Source: an uncultured Roseibium sp. (GTDB taxonomy: Bacteria; Pseudomonadota; Alphaproteobacteria; Rhizobiales; Stappiaceae). Taken from it: a stretch of DNA of 64,000 nucleotides. The stretch is taken from assembly GCF_963675985.1 (NCBI RefSeq), contig NZ_OY780958.1:4108847-4172846 (forward strand). Reading direction: 5' to 3'. The notes beneath the pieces are model-generated. The model saw only the letters and a program-made list of their open reading frames with translations, had not been told where the DNA came from and made no database searches. Within the stretch, counting starts at the first letter, position 1. Each line of letters opens with the position of its first letter. Shown piece by piece: positions 7,959 through 15,707 of this stretch. A program made the position numbers and the translations under genes.

Positions 7959-8907
7959 ATGTCACACGCCTTGTCGACTGATCTGCGTCACCGTTTGGTT
8001 GTTGCCGTCGAAAACGGGATGTCTCGCCGGTCCGCAGCCAAACGATTTGGTGTTTCACCTTCGACGGCGATCAGGTGGGTCAATCAATGGTTCCAAGAAG
8101 GACATGTCGATCCGGCCCGGCAAGGCGGCGACAACCGTTCGGGGCGGATGGAAGCCCATTCAGATGAAGTCTTGGCTCTGATCGACGCGACGCCAGATAT
8201 CACCTTGGCCGAATTGGCTGAGTATCTGGAAAAGGCCCATGGGCTGCGTGTTTCCCAAAGCACGGTCTGGCGTCTACTTGATCGTCACGGCATGACTTTC
8301 AAAAAAAACAGCACACGCAAGCGAGCAACAACGTCCTGATGTTCTTCGGCGGCGGAAAGCCTGGTTCGAACTTCAAACCGATCTTGACCCCGAACGCCTG
8401 GTTTTCATCGACGAGACCGGAGCCAATACCAAGATGGCACGCTTGCGAGGCCGGGCGCCGCGGGGCGAGCGTTGTCGAGCACCGGTCCCGCATGGCCACT
8501 GGAAAACCACGACATTCGTCGGTGCGCTCAGGCTGGGCGGCATGACGGCTCCAATGGTCCTGGATGGTGCGATGAACGGCCCAGCCTTTCTGGCCTATGT
8601 CGAGCAGGTGTTGGTGCCATCTCTGTTGCCGGGGGACATCGTCGTCATGGACAACCTGCCTGCTCACAAACCCTCGGCTGTGCGCGAGGCGATCCAGGCT
8701 GTCGGCGCTCACTTGCGCTTCCTGCCTCCCTACAGCCCCGACTTCAACCCGATCGAGATGGCCTTTTCGAAACTCAAGAGCTTCCTCAAGAAAACCGCCG
8801 CGAGAACAAAAGACGACCTCTGGCAGGCCATCGCTACAGGTATCGACCTATTCACCCCTACTGAGTGCCGGAACTACTTTTCTGCTGCCGGTTATGACCT
8901 GGAGTGA
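7959..8907 (+). CDS. IS630-family transposase, split by a frameshift at an A8 run
   Basis: The first frame (7959-8339) encodes the HTH region (SRRSAAKRFGVSPSTAIRWV, then a winged-helix part). The second frame (from about 8310 to 8907) gives the DDE_3 catalytic domain with FIDETGA, VMDNLPAHK and YSPDFNPIEMAFSKLK, holding the DDE residues. The frames meet at eight A (8302-8309); seven A would restore the usual FKKTAHASEQQRPDV continuation. Either the copy is frameshifted or it uses slippage on the A run, as reported for some IS630 elements. A GGAGG site lies 8 bases before the ATG. Confidence 0.88.
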
Positions 8908-8920
8908 TCGGAAAATGCTC
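8908..8920 (-). repeat. Right inverted repeat of IS630-family element
   Basis: TCGGAAAATGCTC, exact reverse complement of 7867-7879, followed by the TA duplication at 8921-8922. Confidence 0.93.
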
Positions 8921-8922
8921 TA

Positions 8923-9079
8923 GATCGATATTTTCCCCAACGAGGCACTTAATCGTGCTATTCGGATCATGCTCTAAAAAGCAATTTATAATGCGGTTCT
9001 GATCGACGAGGAAAGAATTCACCCTGTAGCTCGGATCACTTTTTTCTATCCAGGGCTCCATATAAATTAAGATATTCAT
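8923..9079 (-). pseudogene. 5' part of the IS630-disrupted AT-rich gene
   Basis: Begins at ATG 9079 with MNILIYMEPWIEKSDPSYRV and reads 52 native codons before the IS630 end. The MNILIYMEP opening resembles the first beta strand of GT-B or polysaccharide biosynthesis proteins, but this is too short to assign. It continues on the other side of the element at 7864, one base out of frame. AT-rich like the 3' part. A 206-bp AT-rich spacer (9080-9285) without a gene separates it from the export genes. Confidence 0.55.
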
Positions 9080-9285
9080 CTAAATAACTCACATTATTCT
9101 TCGACATGGGTTTTTATATTATTTACGATAAATTCCATTTATTCATCCTCATACTTCCGATCCGATCCCTTGGACTCCGCACTTAACACACGGGCATATT
9201 CCGAGCAAGGCATTCAAATAATACCTATCTCAATCAGAACATTCCCGACGAAACCGTTGATTTTCTTGAAACCTTACCAAAATAA

Positions 9286-10629
9286 TTAAGTCCGGTCTCT
9301 GATGTTGTAGAATGTCAATGCACCGAATAACCAGATGCCTGCCAAAAGCAGAAACGTGCAGATGCTGTAGATAAAGCGTTTTGGATACTCGGCATATTGC
9401 GGAAGTGTCGGTGGGATGAAGGTCGCCAGATAGAGTTCCTTGGCAGCGGCTTCCGCCTTCGCTTTCTCAAGGCCTGCCAGGGCGGTCGTGTAATATTCTT
9501 CCGCGAACTGCTTCTCCAGTTCCAGGTCCGAATAGCTGCCGATCCGGTAGGGAATGGAATTGTCGTTCGAGGAATCGGCCGAGGCTGCAGCCGCAGCGGT
9601 GTTCGCCCCGCCTCCAAGACGCTGACGCTCGGTATCGAGCTGCTTCTGCAAGCCCTTGATTTCCTGCCTCAACATGGTCATACGCGGAGACTTAGGATCA
9701 AGATAACCATCAAGCGTTTTCAATGTGGTCTGCTTGGTCGTGATCTGGGACTCAAGCTCGCCGATCATCTGGAAGGCGAGCTTCGCATTGTCTTCCGGCG
9801 AGATTTCCTGCGCAGTTTCGCGGTAGGTCAGCAATTGCCTGCGAATCGTTCTCAAACGCACCTCTGCGGTCGCCAGGCTTTCCTGGGCCGACTTGAGTGA
9901 CTGGCGGCGCGCGGATTCCGACAGATTGTTGATAAGCTCCTCGCTCTTCTCGACGACGAACGCCATGATATTCCGGGCATCGTCCGGCGTGAAAGCAATA
10001 AGGTCGACAACGATGATTCCGGAAGCCTGATCGAATTTGGTTTCGATCTTGCTCTTCCAGTATTTGAGCTTGGCCTCAACAGGCAGATCGGTTCCCATCC
10101 TGAACCACCAATCCCAGTCGCTGCTGGAATAGATCCGGTCCATGTCGAAGTGGTTCATGACGTCTTCGAGAAACGGCTGGCTCTGCAGGTAGTCGTTCAG
10201 GATGTAGCTGTTTGAGACGGTGGTGTCGGCGCCACTCTGCATCACCAGGCCGAGCAGATCGGTCGCGCCTCCGGAGGAACTTGAATTCCGGACTGCGAAA
10301 GAGGCGGTACTCTGATACTGGTTACTAGCGAAGAACATCATGTAGACGGAGACGACCAACGACGGCGCTGCCACCAGCAGAACAAATGATGCTATGATAA
10401 TAAAATATCTAAGATTTCGCGGATACATCCACTGCTTCTGGACCTTCGCGAAATCGAGCAAGGTGCGGGGGTCTAGTCCCGCCTTCTTCAGGGGCGCTGC
10501 AACTTCTTTGTTCTTTGCCTTTGGAGGCTTGGCCTTGGCAACGTCGACCAGCCCGGACTTCTCCAGCTTTTCGGCCTTGTCGGTTACCGAGACCTCGGTA
10601 TTGTCAGGCACTTTTAAAGCTTCGGACAT
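9286..10629 (-). CDS. kpsE: Capsule export inner-membrane protein, KpsE/CtrB/BexC family
   Basis: 447-residue polysaccharide co-polymerase (PCP-3) that links the ABC-2 exporter to the outer-membrane channel. It has a cytosolic Lys/Ala/Pro-rich N-tail, a membrane helix near residues 75-100, a periplasmic domain with predicted long coiled-coil stretches (about 220-340) and a second membrane helix near the C-terminus (FIYSICTFLLLAGIWLFGALTFY), the family's standard topology. It follows kpsT by 21 bp in the order kpsM-kpsT-kpsE. The matching outer-membrane KpsD and the KpsC/KpsS transferases are not in the window. Confidence 0.88.
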   Translation of the reverse strand: MSEALKVPDNTEVSVTDKAEKLEKSGLVDVAKAKPPKAKNKEVAAPLKKAGLDPRTLLDFAKVQKQWMYPRNLRYFIIIASFVLLVAAPSLVVSVYMMFFASNQYQSTASFAVRNSSSSGGATDLLGLVMQSGADTTVSNSYILNDYLQSQPFLEDVMNHFDMDRIYSSSDWDWWFRMGTDLPVEAKLKYWKSKIETKFDQASGIIVVDLIAFTPDDARNIMAFVVEKSEELINNLSESARRQSLKSAQESLATAEVRLRTIRRQLLTYRETAQEISPEDNAKLAFQMIGELESQITTKQTTLKTLDGYLDPKSPRMTMLRQEIKGLQKQLDTERQRLGGGANTAAAAASADSSNDNSIPYRIGSYSDLELEKQFAEEYYTTALAGLEKAKAEAAAKELYLATFIPPTLPQYAEYPKRFIYSICTFLLLAGIWLFGALTFYNIRDRT

Positions 10630-10651
10630 TTCAACAGCTGCCTTTTGACTT

Positions 10652-11320
10652 TCACGGACGGTACTCGAATTTCATGTTTTCGTTATGAACTTTAACTGCA
10701 TCATCAATATTTGAATAATACGTCAATTCTCCGCCTTCCAAAACAATTCCCGTAGTGCAGTATTCTTTCAGGTTTCCGACGGAGTGCGACACCATGATGA
10801 TGTCCGAGTGTTCCAGCTTTTTTTCAAACGCTTCACGGCATTTCACCCTGAACCGTTTGTCGCCGACCGCCGTGACTTCGTCAATGAGATAGTAGTCAAA
10901 CTCGATCCCCATACTCACCCCGAACGCCAGACGGGCTTTCATCCCGGAGGAATAGGTTTTGACCGGCATGTAGAATGCCTTGCCGAGTTCGGCGAAATCA
11001 CGGACATAGTCGATCAGCTGATTGGTGTCATGCTGATAAATACGCGCAACGAAGCGAACATTCTGCTCACCCGTGAGAGCGGGATTGAAGCTGCCGGCAA
11101 AGCCGAGCGGGAACGAAACCCGCGCATAACGCAGGATTCGCCCGGAATTCGGCCGGATCGTTCCGGCTATGACCTTGAGCAGCGTCGATTTTCCGGCGCC
11201 GTTTCGTCCGATCAGGCCGATACTGTTTCCCCGCGGCACCGTAAAGGACACGTCTTTCGCGATATACCGCTTCTGTCCCCGGTGCTTGTAGAATTTGGTA
11301 ACGTGTTCCAAGCGGATCAT
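10652..11320 (-). CDS. kpsT: Capsule polysaccharide ABC transporter ATP-binding protein
   Basis: 222-residue ATPase of the KpsT/CtrD/BexA type that powers export of the polymer with KpsM. Walker A GRNGAGKST (38-46), the signature YSSGMKAR (123-130) and Walker B YYLIDE (143-148) are all present; the short length and SSGM variant of the signature are typical of capsule ABC-2 ATPases. Its ATG overlaps the stop of kpsM by four bases (ATGA), implying coupled translation. Confidence 0.93.
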   Translation of the reverse strand: MIRLEHVTKFYKHRGQKRYIAKDVSFTVPRGNSIGLIGRNGAGKSTLLKVIAGTIRPNSGRILRYARVSFPLGFAGSFNPALTGEQNVRFVARIYQHDTNQLIDYVRDFAELGKAFYMPVKTYSSGMKARLAFGVSMGIEFDYYLIDEVTAVGDKRFRVKCREAFEKKLEHSDIIMVSHSVGNLKEYCTTGIVLEGGELTYYSNIDDAVKVHNENMKFEYRP

Positions 11321-12201
11321 TGTTGCTCCCTTATCGCAGAGTCAAAGATCTTCATCGCTAAAAAACCCGCCAAAAAGATGGTGCACGCACAGGTAATCAC
11401 ATAGGGCATATCGATGAACTGCGCACGGTACGTTCCATAAAACCCCTGCCTGAACTTTGCCACGATATGAATCATCGGGTTGTAGAACAACCACTCCCGA
11501 TAGGGCTCGGGCACACGATCAGGCAAAAGAAACACCCCGGACAGCAGATAAAGCGGCCGGTTGACGATGTTGAAAATCTGCTGGTAGGTCGGGCTCATAT
11601 GGAATGCCACGATGTTCACCATGCCCACTCCCATGCCGAGCATGAGGGCTAGGACGGTCGCCTCGAGGATGGGATACATGTCGAGCCGGGGCAGGGGCTC
11701 GATGACGAAACCGATACCAGTAAAAATGATCATGCAAACCAGAAACTGGGTCAGGATCTGCAGGATCGCCCTTGCATAGACGGTGTCATAGGGGTTGACC
11801 ACCGGATAATTGAGCAGGTTTTTATTGGACTTTACCGCAGTCGCGACTTGGTCCGCCATGGATCTGTAGATCCAGAAGGCCATATAGCCGGAAGCGAAGT
11901 ACAGAGGGAAGTTGGTCCCGAGAGCCGGCGTTTTGGCAACGGCCGAAAAGATGATGGACAGCAGCACCACAAATGCGAGCGGATCGATAATGGCCCAGGC
12001 ATAACCGCCGAACTTCGTTCCATACCGCGTGCACATTTCGCGGATGACCAGAGCGGCCACCACGGTCAGGTGCTGTCTCAGTACGGATGGCATCGTCAAA
12101 CCTCTGACGCCTAAAGACGGCATGCTTTTCTGCCTGAATCTGTCGAAACGCCGGATGACAAAGTTTGTATAAGTATGATACCTAGCCGGTTCATCTTCCA
12201 C
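11317..12201 (-). CDS. kpsM: Capsule polysaccharide ABC-2 permease
   Basis: Integral membrane partner of kpsT, ABC-2 family, six predicted membrane helices. Family landmarks are VVAALVIREMCTRYGTKFGGYAWA, the LYFASGYMAFWIYRS region, NYPVVNPYDTVYARAIL and FYNPMIHIVAKFRQGFYG. The longest frame starts with GTG at 12201 behind an AAGGTGG-like site; ATGs at residues 27 and 37 would give the more usual length of about 260, so the start is uncertain. First gene of the kpsMTE cluster and divergent from the gene at 12263 with only 61 bp between. Confidence 0.92.
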   Translation of the reverse strand: MEDEPARYHTYTNFVIRRFDRFRQKSMPSLGVRGLTMPSVLRQHLTVVAALVIREMCTRYGTKFGGYAWAIIDPLAFVVLLSIIFSAVAKTPALGTNFPLYFASGYMAFWIYRSMADQVATAVKSNKNLLNYPVVNPYDTVYARAILQILTQFLVCMIIFTGIGFVIEPLPRLDMYPILEATVLALMLGMGVGMVNIVAFHMSPTYQQIFNIVNRPLYLLSGVFLLPDRVPEPYREWLFYNPMIHIVAKFRQGFYGTYRAQFIDMPYVITCACTIFLAGFLAMKIFDSAIREQQ

Positions 12202-12262
12202 CTTCGCAAGTGGTGCCGTATCAAACCTTGACGACTAGGAACTCCTACCCGCATTCCATGCG

Positions 12263-13375
12263 GTGGTCAACTCGTCACCAAGTCGCCCCCGGCGTTCTCC
12301 GGTGGGCGAAAAGGCTACAGCCGCGGTCAAAATGCTGAGCGTCAGATATCTCAAGAATGCCTATGACCATGCCCTTGGGCGGCCAAAGACAGCCTTTCCG
12401 ACGCGCTATCACTATCTGGAAGTCGTCCGCGAGGACCTCGCTGAAAGATCGATCGAGCTGCGGGAAGCCGGTCAGCATTGCCTTCTTCTGACCGATCTGA
12501 ACAGCGGGAAGCGGCTCCTGGTGATCGTGCGTTACGCGACAGAGAAGGATATCCGCCTGATCGCCCGGATGCGGCAGCAGCCCGATACCCGGATAGCCTA
12601 TCTTCTGGACGACGACATCTGGGCGATGCTTGAAGACGAGGACCAGCGCCAGGACTACAAGGCCCGTCTGAACCGGTTTCTGAGCCAGCAGTTCGATGCC
12701 ATCCATCCCCATATCGACGTTTTCCTGGCCCCGAGCCGAAAAATCCTGGACCGTTGCCCCGAATTCCCGGGCCTGTATATTCAGCCCGCGCACATGGACC
12801 CGTCGACGGACGCCGGACATTTTTCCGACAGTGGCAGGATCCGGATGGCGTTTCTGAGTTCCAGTACTCATTACAACGACTTCCAGATCATTGCACCGGG
12901 CGTTCGCGCGGCGCTCGATAAAGAACCCCGGCTTCATCTCACAACGCTGATGGGAAAGCGCGGCGAGGATCTGATCGCATCCGGCCCCCAGGTCACCCAT
13001 CTCGGCGACAAGTTCTTCGACGATTTTCAAGTTTGGCTGAGGAAGCAACGGTTTCATATCGCCCTAGCGCCTTATGTACCGAACCCGGTCAATGACGCCC
13101 GCTCCAACCTCAAGCTCCATCAACATGCCTTCGTTGGGGCAGCCGGCGTTTATTCACCCACCTCAGTATTCAAGGAATACGCCCATAATGGCACCGACAG
13201 CTTGATGGTGGAACACACGTCAGATAAATGGGAAGAAGCGATCATCAGGCTTGCCGGCGATCCGTCGACAGCTGCGAGAATCGCCCTCGGAGGCATTGAA
13301 AACAGCATCAGGATCGGTGACAGACGGAAGCAGGCAAACCTTCTGGCGGACTGCCTGGCAGGTGCGCAACAGTAA
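12263..13375 (+). CDS. Glycosyltransferase-like protein (GT-B type), unassigned
   Basis: 370 residues from a GTG at 12263; an internal ATG at 12332 (MLSVRYLKNAYDHALG) is an alternative start. It has no membrane segment. Features such as RIAYLLDDDIWAM, DVFLAPSRKILDRCP, FLSSSTHYNDFQIIAPGV, the FHIALAPYVPNPVNDARSNLKLHQHAFVGAAGVYS segment and a C-terminal VEHTSDKWEEAIIRLAGDP resemble group-1 glycosyltransferases, where the second half binds the nucleotide sugar. Opposite in direction to kpsM and convergent with the next gene. Likely adds a sugar to the capsule; the substrate is unknown. Confidence 0.65.
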   Translation: MVNSSPSRPRRSPVGEKATAAVKMLSVRYLKNAYDHALGRPKTAFPTRYHYLEVVREDLAERSIELREAGQHCLLLTDLNSGKRLLVIVRYATEKDIRLIARMRQQPDTRIAYLLDDDIWAMLEDEDQRQDYKARLNRFLSQQFDAIHPHIDVFLAPSRKILDRCPEFPGLYIQPAHMDPSTDAGHFSDSGRIRMAFLSSSTHYNDFQIIAPGVRAALDKEPRLHLTTLMGKRGEDLIASGPQVTHLGDKFFDDFQVWLRKQRFHIALAPYVPNPVNDARSNLKLHQHAFVGAAGVYSPTSVFKEYAHNGTDSLMVEHTSDKWEEAIIRLAGDPSTAARIALGGIENSIRIGDRRKQANLLADCLAGAQQ

Positions 13376-13444
13376 GAACACTTCCACGGCCAAACGGAGT
13401 TTTCTTTAGCTGCGGCCTATTCCTCTAACCTGCCGGATGACCCG

Positions 13445-14272
13445 TTAGCCGGCGTGCTTCCACCAGGATTCCTTCCGTTTCACCTTCAGATCCCGTGCCT
13501 GGCTCTGGCCGATCGACTTTCTGGGACCCTTCAGGTGATCCAGATAAGCGCCAAGTTCACTGTTGATGAAAACATGGCCGACCGTCGTACTGTCGCCGAT
13601 ATGATTGAAAGTCGCCAGTCCTTCCCGTTCCATATCCTGGACGATTTTCCAGAAAATATAGCTGTCGTGGTTTTCCTGAATTTCGAGAAACTCGCCGGAC
13701 AGATAGATCTCATCGAAACGGCGAGCGAACTCGTCGATAAATTCATGTTTCAGATTGTAGCCAACCCAACCGCATTCCGGATAATTCTTCCGGTTGAGAT
13801 ACGTCGCCAGCTGGGTCTCCCTAGGGGCAAGTTCGTCCAGGAAGCTGCTTGGTACCGGGCTATGGGTAATCGTGTCCGCATCCAGCCAGATCAATTGATC
13901 GGCGACGCCTTTGGTGCGGCGAATGGCGTCGGTCACGGCGAAAACCTTGTTGGTGAAACGAATCGCATCCCAGAGAAAGTCGAATTTTCCATCGCCCAGC
14001 GGACTGAACCCATTTGCGAAAGGGTGACTGCCGAAACGATTGCGGAACTCGATCAGCTTGGGCAACACAGCCGTATGATCCAGCACCGTCAAGTTGGGCG
14101 CCGTTTCCGCTACGTCGACATCTTCGGCATAGACAATAAGCTCAACGTCCTCGGGCCACTTCTCCAAAAAGGTATTCAGGCATTTCTTGCCGTATTCCCG
14201 GTACCCCCCCTCATGGAAAGTTGTTACCACAACGTGCTTCAAAGGCTGTCGAAACAATTTCTGAATGGCCAT
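13445..14272 (-). CDS. Putative GT-A-like glycosyltransferase
   Basis: 275 residues, soluble. It opens with KHVVVTTFHEGGYREYGKKC, then WPEDVELIVYAEDVDV, and has QLIWLDADTITHSPVP with an Asp-x-Asp that would bind metal and nucleotide sugar in a GT-A fold. A C-terminal segment HDSYIFWKIVQDMEREG is reminiscent of other sugar transferases in exopolysaccharide loci. I do not recognise a named family. Start at ATG 14272. It converges with the gene at 12263-13375; 69 bp without a clear terminator lies between. Confidence 0.6.
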   Translation of the reverse strand: MAIQKLFRQPLKHVVVTTFHEGGYREYGKKCLNTFLEKWPEDVELIVYAEDVDVAETAPNLTVLDHTAVLPKLIEFRNRFGSHPFANGFSPLGDGKFDFLWDAIRFTNKVFAVTDAIRRTKGVADQLIWLDADTITHSPVPSSFLDELAPRETQLATYLNRKNYPECGWVGYNLKHEFIDEFARRFDEIYLSGEFLEIQENHDSYIFWKIVQDMEREGLATFNHIGDSTTVGHVFINSELGAYLDHLKGPRKSIGQSQARDLKVKRKESWWKHAG

Positions 14273-14664
14273 AGGTGTCTAGCGGTGCTCAAAGGTGCGG
14301 ATGGGTGAAGGCAAGGGCTGAGGTAGGATGATCTACTTCACCATTTTCTAACTGACCGGCTCTGATTTGAAAAGTATTCCCGCTCCGGTTTTTCGCGACG
14401 CATAAACGGCGACGACAGCATTTTCCGGATACGAAAGGCTCTCGGGAACTTCCCAGCAGCTAAATCGATTGACGTGGGTCAAAAGGCTTGCCTCACCCGC
14501 ACGACACCAAGGTATCCTGCGGCCGGACTGCTGAAGACTCAAAGCTATCCGGCCCGGCGCATCGCCCCCGGGAGAACAGAAGAAAAAATTTGCCGTATCG
14601 ATGGCTTTATTGCTAGCCATAATCCAACACAATACTCTACCCTAAAGAACACGAAAGAATTAAC
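14273..14664. other. Intergenic region, 392 bp, no supported gene
   Basis: Lies between the divergent genes ending at 14272 and starting at 14665, so it should hold promoters for both. Short frames here lack ribosome sites and family likeness. TTGAC-N4-GTCAA at 14469-14482 is an inverted repeat similar in half-site to the palindrome at 617-628. The 100 bp before 14665 are AT-rich. Confidence 0.4.
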
Positions 14665-15369
14665 ATGCGCCTCCCGATCAAACCTTCGATTTTCAAAGAA
14701 AACCCATACAAGGAAGAATGGTTTGACCAAGACTTCCTTTATTCCCCCGATGGAAACAAGAACTACCCAAATCACCATTGCAAAATAACATTTGATACTT
14801 CTTTTCCATTCATTAAAAACTTTAGAGTTGCATTAGATATTGGCTGCAGAGACGGCGAGTATTCTCGTTATCTTCAGAAACATTTTGAACACACTTATGG
14901 ATTTGATGTCCGGAAGAAAGAGAATTTTGCCTATAACGTAGACCTTAAGAAGGTGACACATTTCTGCTGCGCGCTCGGAGACACCGAAGGGACGGTGCAA
15001 ATGAGCGGCGGCACGCACAATTTTGTCGAAGGAAAAATGAAGAAATATCCGGTCTTCAAACTGGATTCCTTTGGCTTCGAGAATGTCGATTACATCAAGA
15101 TCGACGTGGAAGGTTTCGAACGCAAGGTGCTCATGGGCGGCGAACAGACCGTCCGGAAGAACCTTCCTCTGATCATCATTGAACAGAATGACGTTTGCCT
15201 TCCGGACGAGGAACCCTATGCCGCCAAGAAGTGGTTGGAAGACCTTGGCTACAAACATGTAGCCACTTGCCCGCGCGGCTGGGATTGCATCATGCAGCCG
15301 CCGAAGAAAATTAAAGAGCCGGAAAGCGGCATGCTCCGCAACATAGTGACCTCAATCCTGTCTCGCTGA
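14665..15369 (+). CDS. FkbM-family methyltransferase
   Basis: 234-residue SAM-dependent methyltransferase. Motif I is ALDIGCRDGEYS (about residues 56-67), followed by TYGFDVRK for the ribose-binding acid. The FkbM hallmark VDYIKIDVEGFERKVLMGG comes in the second half, then PLIIIEQND. In polysaccharide loci this family usually O-methylates sugar hydroxyls, so the capsule is a likely target; that is inference. The first third of the gene is AT-rich, unlike its 3' part, which may mark transfer or recombination. Confidence 0.85.
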   Translation: MRLPIKPSIFKENPYKEEWFDQDFLYSPDGNKNYPNHHCKITFDTSFPFIKNFRVALDIGCRDGEYSRYLQKHFEHTYGFDVRKKENFAYNVDLKKVTHFCCALGDTEGTVQMSGGTHNFVEGKMKKYPVFKLDSFGFENVDYIKIDVEGFERKVLMGGEQTVRKNLPLIIIEQNDVCLPDEEPYAAKKWLEDLGYKHVATCPRGWDCIMQPPKKIKEPESGMLRNIVTSILSR

Positions 15370-15707
15370 CAGGGACCGGCATGACCGCGCCCGGGCAAAG
15401 TGCAATTACCTGGCGAATTTCGCGCGTTGCGGCTGTAGCTGCAACACGCGTTTCCGCGTCAGACATGTGACACCCATGTATTCTGAAAACGCGCTTCGAT
15501 AAAACAGGAGGGACTGCAGACTTCGGAGGAACCGCAGTTCAGAGCTGCAGATTGCCGTTTTCAATTTTTTTGGCCCAAAAAGCATGGTGGTCTTCCCGGG
15601 TTGTTCGTGCAAAGAAGGTCCCTGACAAACTCGAAACAAATGACCGATCCGATGCGCTCCCACATCAGGCAGTTGGCAATGAATTTTGACGTTTCGCGAG
15701 AGTTTAA
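15370..15707. other. Intergenic region, 338 bp, no gene seen
   Basis: Between the FkbM gene and the 873-residue protein, both rightward. The only long frame is an antisense one with no ribosome site that overlaps the next gene. No clear terminator hairpin with a T run is seen. It presumably contains the promoter of the three-gene transcript 15708-23166. Confidence 0.4.

Larger units (their letters stand above)
7867..8920 (+). mobile_element. IS630-family insertion sequence
   Basis: A 1054-bp element bounded by the 13-bp perfect inverted repeats GAGCATTTTCCGA (7867-7879) and TCGGAAAATGCTC (8908-8920). It is flanked by TA at 7865-7866 and 8921-8922, the TA duplication expected of IS630/Tc1 elements. 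It encodes one transposase split over two frames. It sits inside an AT-rich minus-strand gene. Confidence 0.93.

Noticed and set aside
14348..14632. 94-codon minus-strand frame in the gap before the FkbM gene
   Set aside because: No ribosome site, no likeness, and it covers the expected promoter region of the divergent genes.
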